From Flavobacterium succinicans LMG 10402 (lineage in GTDB: Bacteria; Bacteroidota; Bacteroidia; Flavobacteriales; Flavobacteriaceae), in contig NZ_JATV01000001.1 of NCBI RefSeq assembly GCF_000611675.1, positions 1-64,000 on the forward strand: a stretch of DNA of 64,000 nt, written 5' to 3'. The notes under the pieces are model-generated. The model ran no database searches, was not told the DNA's origin, and saw nothing but the letters and a program-made list of their open reading frames with translations. Shown one piece after another: positions 46,272 to 55,594 of the stretch; position 1 is the stretch's first letter, and every line of letters begins with the position of its first letter. The position numbers and the translations under genes are program-made.

Positions 46272-47489
46272 TTAAATAAGTTGTTTAAGAATCAATCCAC
46301 TTTGTTCACTAAAAAGTGGCGGAATTGCATTTCCTATTTGTGTATATCTTGGTACTTCTTGCGTTCTTCTTTTTCCTCCAGTGGTGTATTTACCCTGAAA
46401 AATATACCAATCTGGAAAAGATTGAATGCGAGCATATTCACGAACAGTTAAAATTCGTGGTTCTTCATAATGAATATAATCGTCAGGAAGCGTTGTTATG
46501 GTTGGGCTTTTGTCTAAACCATTTAAAGGAATAACCGTATGTTTTTTTATATTGAAACGTTCTCTAACTTCTTTGCTTAAATCTAAATTTCTTCTATTAT
46601 GAGTAACAGCTAAAATATCTTCAAATCTTTTTGAAATTACAGGAGAGTGCTTTGGAAAACGATGACTGTCAGGAATTTTTACTTCAATTCCTTCACGCAT
46701 TAATTTTTGATAACTATTTTTTTCTTTTCCATACAAACCAGAATTAAAATTTGGAAAATCTGGTGTTGGTTTTAATCCGTTTGTTTTGAATAAATCAGAA
46801 ATAGCATCTTGTAAGTTAGTTTCAGTTGTTAATCCTTTGGCTTTTAAAAAATCAAACTTATTTTCTTTTAACATAGAAAAAAATGTTTCTACTTTTTCTT
46901 GAGAAGCATTTTTCAACTCTTTTTTTATACCAACAAGGATAAAACGGGTTCTTTTTTGAGGAACTCCATATTCACCAAAATTAACAAGTTGTCCTTTTAC
47001 AAAGTAACCTGCTTCGTCTAATCTTTTTGTAACAATTGAGGAATAAGCAATTCCTTTTTCTTTGTTCTTTTTGAATTCCATTGTAAACCCCTTTACATTT
47101 TCGAAGAAAATAATTTTAGGTTCTACGGTTTCTACAAATCTTATGTAGGAATTAATTAAATCATTTCTTGAATCATTTTCATTTCTTCTTCCAGCCATAG
47201 AAAATCCCTGACACGGCGGTCCGCCCGCTATCATAGTAACTTTCCCTTTTAATTGATTTAAGTGATTGTCATAATTTAAAAGTACTTCGTTTATTTCATG
47301 GTGGCTTTTGGGAAGCCAATCGGGCCAATCAAAATGATTTTTATTTTGAATAAGATTGTAATCTAGTGTTTTAAATGCATCTGGGCTTTTTTCAATAGCA
47401 AAGAGACCTTTCCAACCAGCTTGATGTAAACCTAAAGATAGTCCACCACAACCAGCAAATAAATCAATGTAAAAAAGTTTTTTTGTCAT
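46272..47489 (-). CDS. DNA (cytosine-5)-methyltransferase
   Basis: This 405-residue C5 methyltransferase has all key motifs in order: SAM-binding DLFAGCGGLSLGL (9-21), catalytic GGPPCQGFSM with Cys93, FFENVKGF (129-135), PQKRTRFILVG (motif VIII, about 177), a target-recognition region (about 200-330) and TVREYARIQSFPDW (near 348) plus TQIGNAIPPLFSEQ. It should protect host DNA at one recognition sequence, which cannot be read from the sequence. It is the first gene of the operon, 3 bp upstream of the dual GHKL gene, with a promoter at 47507-47538. Confidence 0.96.
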   Translation of the reverse strand: MTKKLFYIDLFAGCGGLSLGLHQAGWKGLFAIEKSPDAFKTLDYNLIQNKNHFDWPDWLPKSHHEINEVLLNYDNHLNQLKGKVTMIAGGPPCQGFSMAGRRNENDSRNDLINSYIRFVETVEPKIIFFENVKGFTMEFKKNKEKGIAYSSIVTKRLDEAGYFVKGQLVNFGEYGVPQKRTRFILVGIKKELKNASQEKVETFFSMLKENKFDFLKAKGLTTETNLQDAISDLFKTNGLKPTPDFPNFNSGLYGKEKNSYQKLMREGIEVKIPDSHRFPKHSPVISKRFEDILAVTHNRRNLDLSKEVRERFNIKKHTVIPLNGLDKSPTITTLPDDYIHYEEPRILTVREYARIQSFPDWYIFQGKYTTGGKRRTQEVPRYTQIGNAIPPLFSEQSGLILKQLI

Positions 47490-47506
47490 AAAAAATGCAA
47501 TTTAAA

Positions 47507-47538
47507 CAAAAGTATAATAAAAAACTTTTTAATTGAAA
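47507..47538 (-). promoter_or_regulatory. Putative promoter of the methyltransferase operon
   Basis: The minus strand reads TTTC (47538-47535), 20 bp, then TACTTTTG (47514-47507), 17 bp before the methyltransferase ATG. The architecture matches that seen at pheT. One promoter would serve the whole four-gene set. Confidence 0.65.
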
Positions 47539-47660
47539 AATAAAGTAATTAAATCAGTAATCTTATTTGAATTAAAATCAATTTTTCACAACAAAACAAC
47601 TTCAATTGAATAAAATATACTTAACAAACAATCAACTGTTACTCCAGTCCCAAACCCCCA

Positions 47661-47692
47661 CTTGCAATTTCCCACTAAAAAAAGTACTTTTA
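47661..47692 (+). promoter_or_regulatory. Putative tamB promoter
   Basis: CTTG (47661-47664), 20 bp, then TACTTTTA (47685-47692), one mismatch from TAnnTTTG. It is divergent from the methyltransferase promoter across the 220 bp gap. Confidence 0.45.
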
Positions 47693-47709
47693 TAATAAAA
47701 TAAGCCCAT

Positions 47710-50700
47710 TTGAAACCCTATTTACAAAAAAGTATTGCCATTATACGCCGAATTCTTCCTGGAATTATGGGCGTATTCTTGCTTTTGCTTCTATTGATTC
47801 ATTTTCCTTTTGTGCAACGATTCGCCAAAAATCAGGCCGTTGCCTATTTGCAAAATAAAATCAAAACGACTGTCCAAATCGATACCCTTTCGTTTGGATT
47901 ATTCCAGCCCATTCGCGTGAAAGGCCTCTTTTTGGCCGACCAAAAAAAAGATACTTTACTTGCAGGTCGTGAACTCAACGTGGACATCAATTGGTTGGAT
48001 TTGGCTAGCAATCAACTAACGTTCAGTAGTATTGCATTAGATGGCATCACGATTAAAGTGGACCAAAATAACCGCGGAAAATTCAATTTCGACTATATCC
48101 TTAAGGCTTTTCAAAGTAACGATCCACCTAAGGATTCTTCCTCGAATGCTATGGCGATCGTCTTGCAAAAAATCAAGTTGAAACAAGTGCGTTTGGTCTA
48201 TCAACAGGCCAAAGATCCATTGCAAACCAATATAAAAATCAAGCATTTTGATACGCAATTCCAAACCTTCGATTTGGAAAATCAAATAGTGACTATTCCA
48301 AAAATCAATCTTGTGGGTCTGACGGCTACTATTAGCCAAACGCTAACTACTTCACTACAAAAAATTGCGCCAAACGCGATTGTTTTACCTCCAAATCGTC
48401 CGTGGAAAGTATCGGTAGGTGAAATTGATTTGAAAAAAGTGCATGTAGACTATGCCGAGAGCAGCCAAAAAATGAAAGGTCAGGTTTCCTTTAGACGTTG
48501 GTACACCAAACTAGAACTGCTGGATTTGGCTAATGAATTGGTGGTGATCAACAAAACCCAATTCGAGAATTTGCGAGGTGCAGTATCTTTAGGAAAAACT
48601 ACTTCAATAGCTGCCCCCTCTACAGAAACTCCCCAAACAAAACCCAATGCATGGGAAGTAAAAATCAAACAAACCGAAGTGGCACAACTGTTTTTTCAGT
48701 GGGACAATCACAATGTCAATCCTATTACAAAAGGTTTAGATTTTAATCATTTGCAATTAAAAAACAGCCATTTCAAAGCCAAGAATTTCCATTACACTTC
48801 ACAATCTATTGCCGCCAACATTGTAGCTTTTGCAGGAAAAGAACAAAGTGGTTTGCAAATCGACTCCTTGCATACCGATTTTTTCTACGGTCCTAGAAAC
48901 AGCTATTTGAAAAAATTATATCTCAAAACTCCTCAAACTGTGGTGCGCAATGAGGTGCTTGTTGGGTATCCTTCTATTGCTCAAGTGGCTAAAAATCCAA
49001 AAGAAATAAGTATTAAAGCCAACATTAGCAATAGCAAATTAGGTTTTAAAGATGTATTGCTACTGGCGCCACAATTGGCAAAAACCAATCCATTTGATAG
49101 TAATCCAAATGGCATTTTGATCCTAAACAGTGTCGTTTCGGGCAAATTGAATCGCCTCGAAATTCCAAATCTCGAACTCAGCGGCATCGGAAACACAAAA
49201 CTAAAAGCCAGTGGACGCATCCTTGGACTTCCCGATATGGACAAAGCACAATTTGATATTGCTTTGCAAAATTTTGAATCCACTGCCAAAGATATTACGG
49301 TTTTCGCTCCAAAAGGAAGTCTTCCAAAAACCGTGACTTTACCCTCAAAGCTCAGTGCCAAAGGAAGTTTTAAAGGAACGATGCATTCGTTTTTAACCGA
49401 TTTGGCCCTACAAAGTAGTTTTGGATCCGCCAAAGTAAAGGCTACCTTCGATCAAAGTATAAAAAATCATCCCAAATATAACGCACAAGCCGAATGGATT
49501 CGTTTTGACTTAGGCCAACTCCTACAGCAAAAATCGCTAGGTAAAATTTCGGCTAAAACCAAGATCACAGGAACGGGATTCGATCCAAAAACAGCGAAAA
49601 TTAAGGCCTCTGGAACTATTTCTAATGTGATGTATAACCAATACACCTATCAAAATTTTGTTTTTTCCGCTACCGCCTACAACGGATTTTATACTACACA
49701 TGCCACAATCAATGATGCCAACTTGAGCGCCAAAATTGACGCCAATGGAGATTGGAAAGATAAATTTCCAAAAGGAACCGTAAAACTCAATTTGGATATT
49801 GCCGATTTAGAAAAACTACACCTCCATGCCGGCCCCTTAAAGTTAAAAGGAGAAATGGATGCCTCAATCCTTGCCGCCGATTTGAATTTTTTAACCGGTA
49901 CAGTCACTGCACATCATTTGGTGGTGACCAACGAAAAAGGCAGTTTTCCGATAGATTCTATTGCTATACAAACCGCAGCCAATGCCGAAAAAACGACTTT
50001 AACTCTTGACACTGGTTTCCTCGAAGCCTCAATCGAGGGCGGTTTTCAATGGAGTGCTATTGGTGGAGCACTTGAGCGTTCCCTCCGCTCCTACTTTAGC
50101 ACCCAACCTATCAAAACCATCAAACCTGGGCCTGCTCAGCAATTTTCTTTCCACCTCGCCACCAAAGAAAGTCCGATTTTTGGACAATTGGTGCCAAATC
50201 TAAAAGAAATGGCGCCTGTTACAATTAGTGGAAATTACCAATCGGTTTCTGATTCCTTAGCCTTACAAATACAGGTTCCAAAATTAGCACTCGGCGATCA
50301 AGTAATTACCAATGCTACTTTCGACTTAAATACTGCCAATAAAGCGTTGCACTATCAACTACAAATTGCTGCAATAACCAATCCTCAAATGCAATTGCCC
50401 ATGACGGTGTTCGCTGGAAAAGTGGCTAATAATCAAATCGATTATGCATTGCAAGTAAAAGATGTAAATAACAAAGAGCGTTATAGCCTTGCTGGAGCCG
50501 TGAATAGCGAAAAGGACGAACTTTTACTGCATTTTGTACCTAACAGCGTGCTTTTGAACTATGAAAACTGGGCGCTACCAGAAAACAATCTTATTCGATT
50601 ATCGCCCAAAGGTCTTACGGTTTCTGATTTTGGATTGGAAAATAAAGACAGTAACATCCGCATCGCGTCACAATCCGCAGTTCCGAATGCACCACTCGAA

Positions 50701-52659
50701 ATTGCTTTTGAAAACTTTAATATCAGCACGCTCACCAGCATGGTCGAGAAAGACGATTGGCAAATGAGCGGAAACGTAAATGGAGCGGTACTTCTTAAAA
50801 AAGGCATCACCCAACCTCTTTTTACTTCGGATATCAAAATTGAAGATTTTAGTTTTAAGAAAGATACTGTTGGAACAATTTCCATTCAAGTAAAAAATGA
50901 AAACGAAAACCTTTATCTAGCCGAAGTAACATTAACCGGACAAGACAATAAGGCAACGTTATTGGGAAATTATGAAAGTAAATCCGGTGATTACGGAGTT
51001 ACACTAGCTTTAGACCAATTGAATATGAAAAGTATTCAAGGGTTTGCCATGGGACAGTTAACACAAAGTACTGGCTTTTTGTCGGGTAGTTTCGAAGCTT
51101 CCAAAAACAAGGACGCCAGTGTGATGAATGGAAAACTACAATTCAATCAGGTAGGTTTTAAGGTAAAACCACTCAATGCTACTTTTCATTCCCTTAATGA
51201 TGCGATTACTTACGATGGTCAAAACTTGATGCTAGATCATCTGACCATTAAAGATGAAAAAGGGAATAATTTGATAGTTGATGGTGCCATAAAAACCGAA
51301 GTTGGAAAAAATATGGCTTTTGATATTAGCATTGAAGCTGATAATTTCAAAGCCATCAATTCTAAAGCCACTGACAACGACTTGTTTTACGGTGAATTAT
51401 TTTTAAACAATCACATCACCATTCAGGGCGATACGAAAAACCCAAAAATAGCGGGAGTAATTCAGGTGAATAAAGAAACTAAATTCACCATAGTCGTACC
51501 ACAATCAGATCCATCCATTGCCGATCGCGAAGGAATAGTCGAATTTATAGACCAAGATCATCCTGCAGAAGCTAGTGCCTTAGCTAACGCAAAAGACTTG
51601 AATCAAAGTGAGATTATGGGATTCAATGCTTCCATGGATATTGTGATCGATAAAGAGGCAGAATTGACCTTGATTATGGATAAAACAACGGGCGATTATG
51701 TCAAAGCTAAAGGAAAAGCTAACTTAAGTGGTGGTATAGACGAATCGGGGAAAACAACCTTAACAGGTAAATATGAGTTGGATGAAGGGGTATACGAATT
51801 GTCTTTTAGTGGTATCAAACGAAAATTTGACATCAAAAAAGGAAGCTATATTTTATGGAAAGGTGATCCAATGGATGCCGATGTGAATGTAACAGCCGTT
51901 TATAAAGTAAATACCGCTCCGATTGATTTGGTATTGAATGAAATTAGTAATTTCTCTGAAACCGAAAAAACGACTTTTAAAGAAAAAATTCCGTTTGAAA
52001 CCGAATTGAAAATTACAGGCGAAATCCTTAAACCTGAGGTCGATTTTGACATCACGCTGCCTGATAACAATTCCGTTTCTTCCAAAGTAATGAGTACGAC
52101 CAAAGCCAAACTGGAACAATTGCGTCAAGAACCCAACGACATGAACAAACAGGTATTTGCCTTGTTGGTGTTGGGTAATTTTATCGGTGACAATCCGTTG
52201 TCGAGCGAGTCAGGTTTTTCGGCAGCATCGATGGCAAGAGGTAGCGCAAGTAAAATTTTGTCGAACCAATTGAACAATCTCGCTGGCGATTTGATCAAAG
52301 GAGTCGAATTGAATTTTGACGTTCAATCCACCGAAGATTATTCGTCAGGCAGTAAAGATGAAAGAACCGATTTGAACATAGGCATCTCCAAAAAATTATT
52401 CAAAGATCGGGTGAAAATAACTGTCGGTAGCAGTTTTGGATTGGAGGGCAATCAACAAGCCAATGAAAAAGCGACCAATATTGCTGGTGATGTTTCTATT
52501 GATTATCAAATTACCAAAGATGGTCGTTATAAAATAAGAGGCTATCGTATCAACAAATATCAGGTGGCACTTCAAGGGGAAGTACTAGAAACTGGGGTTT
52601 CTTTTATTATCACCATGGATTACAACAAGTTTAAAGAATTGTTTCAGAAAAGTAAATAA
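47710..52659 (+). CDS. tamB: Translocation and assembly module TamB-like protein
   Basis: This 1649-residue protein has an N-terminal membrane helix (about 14-32, ILPGIMGVFLLLLLLIHFPF) and then very long repetitive beta-strand sequence expected of the TamB/AsmA-like beta-taco that carries lipids across the periplasm. The C-terminal DUF490 region (about 1250-1649) is clear, with SNQLNNLAGDLIKGVELNFD near 1517 and DYNKFKELFQ at the end. The start is TTG at 47710, since a stop precedes it 9 bp upstream and the membrane helix follows. It is followed after 27 bp by a TamA-like gene. Confidence 0.93.
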   Translation: MKPYLQKSIAIIRRILPGIMGVFLLLLLLIHFPFVQRFAKNQAVAYLQNKIKTTVQIDTLSFGLFQPIRVKGLFLADQKKDTLLAGRELNVDINWLDLASNQLTFSSIALDGITIKVDQNNRGKFNFDYILKAFQSNDPPKDSSSNAMAIVLQKIKLKQVRLVYQQAKDPLQTNIKIKHFDTQFQTFDLENQIVTIPKINLVGLTATISQTLTTSLQKIAPNAIVLPPNRPWKVSVGEIDLKKVHVDYAESSQKMKGQVSFRRWYTKLELLDLANELVVINKTQFENLRGAVSLGKTTSIAAPSTETPQTKPNAWEVKIKQTEVAQLFFQWDNHNVNPITKGLDFNHLQLKNSHFKAKNFHYTSQSIAANIVAFAGKEQSGLQIDSLHTDFFYGPRNSYLKKLYLKTPQTVVRNEVLVGYPSIAQVAKNPKEISIKANISNSKLGFKDVLLLAPQLAKTNPFDSNPNGILILNSVVSGKLNRLEIPNLELSGIGNTKLKASGRILGLPDMDKAQFDIALQNFESTAKDITVFAPKGSLPKTVTLPSKLSAKGSFKGTMHSFLTDLALQSSFGSAKVKATFDQSIKNHPKYNAQAEWIRFDLGQLLQQKSLGKISAKTKITGTGFDPKTAKIKASGTISNVMYNQYTYQNFVFSATAYNGFYTTHATINDANLSAKIDANGDWKDKFPKGTVKLNLDIADLEKLHLHAGPLKLKGEMDASILAADLNFLTGTVTAHHLVVTNEKGSFPIDSIAIQTAANAEKTTLTLDTGFLEASIEGGFQWSAIGGALERSLRSYFSTQPIKTIKPGPAQQFSFHLATKESPIFGQLVPNLKEMAPVTISGNYQSVSDSLALQIQVPKLALGDQVITNATFDLNTANKALHYQLQIAAITNPQMQLPMTVFAGKVANNQIDYALQVKDVNNKERYSLAGAVNSEKDELLLHFVPNSVLLNYENWALPENNLIRLSPKGLTVSDFGLENKDSNIRIASQSAVPNAPLEIAFENFNISTLTSMVEKDDWQMSGNVNGAVLLKKGITQPLFTSDIKIEDFSFKKDTVGTISIQVKNENENLYLAEVTLTGQDNKATLLGNYESKSGDYGVTLALDQLNMKSIQGFAMGQLTQSTGFLSGSFEASKNKDASVMNGKLQFNQVGFKVKPLNATFHSLNDAITYDGQNLMLDHLTIKDEKGNNLIVDGAIKTEVGKNMAFDISIEADNFKAINSKATDNDLFYGELFLNNHITIQGDTKNPKIAGVIQVNKETKFTIVVPQSDPSIADREGIVEFIDQDHPAEASALANAKDLNQSEIMGFNASMDIVIDKEAELTLIMDKTTGDYVKAKGKANLSGGIDESGKTTLTGKYELDEGVYELSFSGIKRKFDIKKGSYILWKGDPMDADVNVTAVYKVNTAPIDLVLNEISNFSETEKTTFKEKIPFETELKITGEILKPEVDFDITLPDNNSVSSKVMSTTKAKLEQLRQEPNDMNKQVFALLVLGNFIGDNPLSSESGFSAASMARGSASKILSNQLNNLAGDLIKGVELNFDVQSTEDYSSGSKDERTDLNIGISKKLFKDRVKITVGSSFGLEGNQQANEKATNIAGDVSIDYQITKDGRYKIRGYRINKYQVALQGEVLETGVSFIITMDYNKFKELFQKSK

Positions 52660-52686
52660 TTTTTTAACCCTTAAATGAAATAGAAG

Positions 52687-54975
52687 ATGAACAAAATAAT
52701 AGTATTCATTCTAGTGGCTCTTTTAGCATTACAAAGCTGCTCTCCTACTAAAAATTTGGCAGAAGGCGAATTGCTGTACACAGGGGCTAAAGTGATTATT
52801 GAAGGAGAAAGTTCATCAAAAAACAAGAAAGCTTTGACAGCGGAGTTGAACGCACTCACCCGTCCGATTCCTAACCAATCTTTATGGGGTTGGTATCCAA
52901 AATTAGCGATTTACAATCTCGCAGGAACACCAAAAAAAGAAAAAGGACTACGCCATTGGCTGAGAACCAAAGCTGGAGAAGCACCTGTTTTAAATGCCAA
53001 ATTTGATCCAGAATACAATCGGTTGGTGCTTCAAAATCACCTTGAAAACAAAGGTTATTTTAACACCAAAACCAAAGTTGATACTCTCGTAAAAGGTAAA
53101 ACCATTCGAGCCGTATATACCGTAAACCCGTCGAAGCCCTTTACAATTAAAAAAATCATTTTTCCACAAGATTCTTCGGCGCTATCCAAAGCCATACGAG
53201 CTACAGCCAAAAGAAGTTTGTTGAAAGTAGGAGCCATTTACAACCTAGAGACTATTAAGGAAGAACGAATTCGAATTGATGAGAGAATTAAAGAACAAGG
53301 ATTTTACTATTTTAGTCCTGACTACCTCAAAATTCAAGTAGATTCTACCGTAGGTCGAGCCGAAATTGATGTGTTGATCAAAGTGAAAGACGAAACACCG
53401 ATCAAAGCAACATCCATTTACAAGATTAACAATATTGTGATCTATCCGAATTATACTTTAGGACAAGATACCCTGAGCAATACTAATCAAACGGCAACAC
53501 AATACCGTGATTTTACCATTATTGATCCCGATTCCTTATTCAAGCCCATTATTTTTGATCGTTCGCTTTTCTTCAATAAAGACGATGTTTATAACAGAAC
53601 CAATCATAATTTATCACTGAATCGTTTGGTAAATTTGGGTACCTTCAAAATGGTGAAAAATGAGTTTAAGCCTTCTTTGAAAACAGGAAATTATTTGGAT
53701 ACCTATTACTTTTTATCGCCTTTGGAAAAAAAGTCCTTGCGCTTTGAACTCTTAGCCAAAAGCAATTCTGCCAACTATCAAGGAACCGAATTGAATGCCA
53801 ATTGGAGTCACCGCAATACATTTAAAGCGGCCGAACTGCTTTCCGTTTCTATTTTTGGCGGATTTGAGGTTCAAATTTCTGGACAAAATCAAGGTTTTAA
53901 CGTGTATCGTATTGGTACCGAAGCCAATTTAATTTGGCCGAGAATGATTTCACCTATCCGTTTTAAAATGACAGACCGATTCACCCCAAAAACCAAAGCT
54001 ACTTTGGGGTATGAATTTCAAGAGCGCCAACAATTGTATACCTTACAAACTTTTAAAGCACTGTTTGGATACAGTTGGAAAGAGAATGCCCGACGCGAGC
54101 ATACTTTTAATTTAGGTGAAGTTATTTTTGCCCGACCACAAAACGTAACCGAATTGTATCTTAATGAAGTAGATATAAATCCCTCACTAGGTAAAGTAAT
54201 TGAGCGCCAACTTATTTTTGGCCCTACTTACTCTTACACCTACTCTAACACGGCACAGAAAAGAAAGAAAAACACCATCTATTACAAAGGTACAGTAGAC
54301 TTATCGGCAGCAGTTACGGGTTTGATTGCTGGTGCTAATATTGATAAAAAAGATGCTTTAAAAGTCTTTGGCGTGCCTTTCAGCCAATATGTGAAGTTCG
54401 AAAATGAATTCCGCCATTTTTTAAAACTAGGAAAGGAAACCCAATTGGCGAGTCGGATTATAGTTGGCACTGCTTTACCGTTTGGAAATTCGAAAGAAAT
54501 GCCTTTTATCAAGCAGTTTTTTATTGGAGGAACCAACAGTATTCGTGCCTTTAGAGCGCGTTCTATTGGACCGGGAAGTTTTCTTGATAAAGCGGCAAAT
54601 ACGGATGGTTTTTTGGCGGATCAATCAGGTGATATTAAAATAGAACTCAATACCGAATACCGCACTACGCTGTTTAGCTTTGTGAAAGGTGCCGCTTTTA
54701 TCGACGCAGGAAATATTTGGTTGCTCAATGAAAACAAAGACAAACCAGGAGCCAAATTTTCTAAAAACTTTATGAAAGAAATGGCAGTCGGCGCTGGACT
54801 TGGATTGCGCTTTGACTTTAATTTTTTGGTTCTCCGAACGGATTTTGCTTTCCCGCTTCGCAAACCTTACCTACCTGAAGGCAATCGCTGGGTTATTGAC
54901 CAAATCAACTTAGGGAATGGAGCGTGGAGAAAAGAAAATTTGATTTTTAATTTGGCGATTGGATATCCGTTTTAG
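52687..54975 (+). CDS. TamA/BamA-family outer-membrane protein
   Basis: This 762-residue protein is made as a lipoprotein (lipobox LQSC, Cys18). It then has POTRA-like domains (about 100-320) and a C-terminal Omp85 beta-barrel (from about 380) ending in a strand AIGYPF. FFIGGTNSIRAFRARSIGPG is the Omp85 barrel lid-loop signature. With the adjacent tamB it probably forms the envelope-spanning Tam machinery used for lipid or outer-membrane-protein handling. Use of a lipid anchor instead of a plain signal peptide is a Bacteroidota trait. Confidence 0.92.
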   Translation: MNKIIVFILVALLALQSCSPTKNLAEGELLYTGAKVIIEGESSSKNKKALTAELNALTRPIPNQSLWGWYPKLAIYNLAGTPKKEKGLRHWLRTKAGEAPVLNAKFDPEYNRLVLQNHLENKGYFNTKTKVDTLVKGKTIRAVYTVNPSKPFTIKKIIFPQDSSALSKAIRATAKRSLLKVGAIYNLETIKEERIRIDERIKEQGFYYFSPDYLKIQVDSTVGRAEIDVLIKVKDETPIKATSIYKINNIVIYPNYTLGQDTLSNTNQTATQYRDFTIIDPDSLFKPIIFDRSLFFNKDDVYNRTNHNLSLNRLVNLGTFKMVKNEFKPSLKTGNYLDTYYFLSPLEKKSLRFELLAKSNSANYQGTELNANWSHRNTFKAAELLSVSIFGGFEVQISGQNQGFNVYRIGTEANLIWPRMISPIRFKMTDRFTPKTKATLGYEFQERQQLYTLQTFKALFGYSWKENARREHTFNLGEVIFARPQNVTELYLNEVDINPSLGKVIERQLIFGPTYSYTYSNTAQKRKKNTIYYKGTVDLSAAVTGLIAGANIDKKDALKVFGVPFSQYVKFENEFRHFLKLGKETQLASRIIVGTALPFGNSKEMPFIKQFFIGGTNSIRAFRARSIGPGSFLDKAANTDGFLADQSGDIKIELNTEYRTTLFSFVKGAAFIDAGNIWLLNENKDKPGAKFSKNFMKEMAVGAGLGLRFDFNFLVLRTDFAFPLRKPYLPEGNRWVIDQINLGNGAWRKENLIFNLAIGYPF

Positions 54976-54995
54976 TGTTTATTGAAAGCTGAAAA

Positions 54996-55500
54996 AACTT
55001 AACCACAAAGGGCACAAAAATTTAACCGCAAAGTTCACAAAGGGTTACGCAAGGGACGCTAAGAATAAACGATTAAACAGTTAACCGATTTTTTAAAACA
55101 TATAAGGCATATAAGGGCATTTAAGTTGTAATGTGTTACAGCTTAGTAAAATGGAAGTACAAATAAGTCTTAAAATATTCGTGGTAAAAACTTAACCGCA
55201 AAGGACGCAATGATTTACGCTAAGAACGCTAAAAATAAACGATTAAACAGTTAACCGATTAACCGATTTTTTAAAACATATAAGGCATATAAGGTCATTT
55301 AAGTTGTGGTGTGTAAAGTAAAAATAAAAGGGCATATAAGTATTCTTAAAATATTCGTGGCAAAAACTTAACCGCAAAGTTCGCAAAGGGTTACTCAAGG
55401 GACGCAAAATAAACTTATAATCTTTGTGTTGCTTCGTGACTTCTTCGTGTTTCTTTGTGGTAAAATAAATTAACCGCAAAGAACGCAAAGTTTTTTTTTC
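54996..55500. repeat. Tandem intergenic repeats of about 170 bp
   Basis: Direct copies begin TTAACCGCAAAG at 55022, 55192 and 55368, spaced 170 and 176 bp, and a fourth word occurs near 55470. The units share AAACGATTAAACAGTTAACC, TTAAAACATATAAGGCATAT and AAAATATTCGTGG. The third unit is cut after about 45 bp, and the last segment (55410-55470) is rich in TTCGTG words. The reading frames in this region are by-products of the repeats, and no gene is supported. Confidence 0.9.
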
Positions 55501-55542
55501 ACTTTCTAATCTGTGAAAATCTGTGTCAAGACAAATAACCAT

Positions 55543-55573
55543 AAAAAAAGCGCAACTCTAAGAATCGCGCTTT
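55543..55573 (-). terminator. Terminator of the M14 peptidase gene
   Basis: The minus strand reads AAAGCGC, a loop of about 13 bases, then GCGCTTTTTTT, a short stem with a T tract, 22 bp after the stop codon. Confidence 0.75.
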
Positions 55574-55594
55574 GTTGTTTAAGATAAATAAAGG

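Noticed and set aside
55022-55380. The 170 bp tandem repeats as a CRISPR-like array or replication origin.
   Set aside because: The units are too long, few and AT-rich without DnaA-box clusters, and their interiors are shared rather than unique.
55243-55542. A 99-residue minus-strand frame.
   Set aside because: It is made of the tandem repeats and their flank; it lies outside any gene context and has no protein-like pattern.
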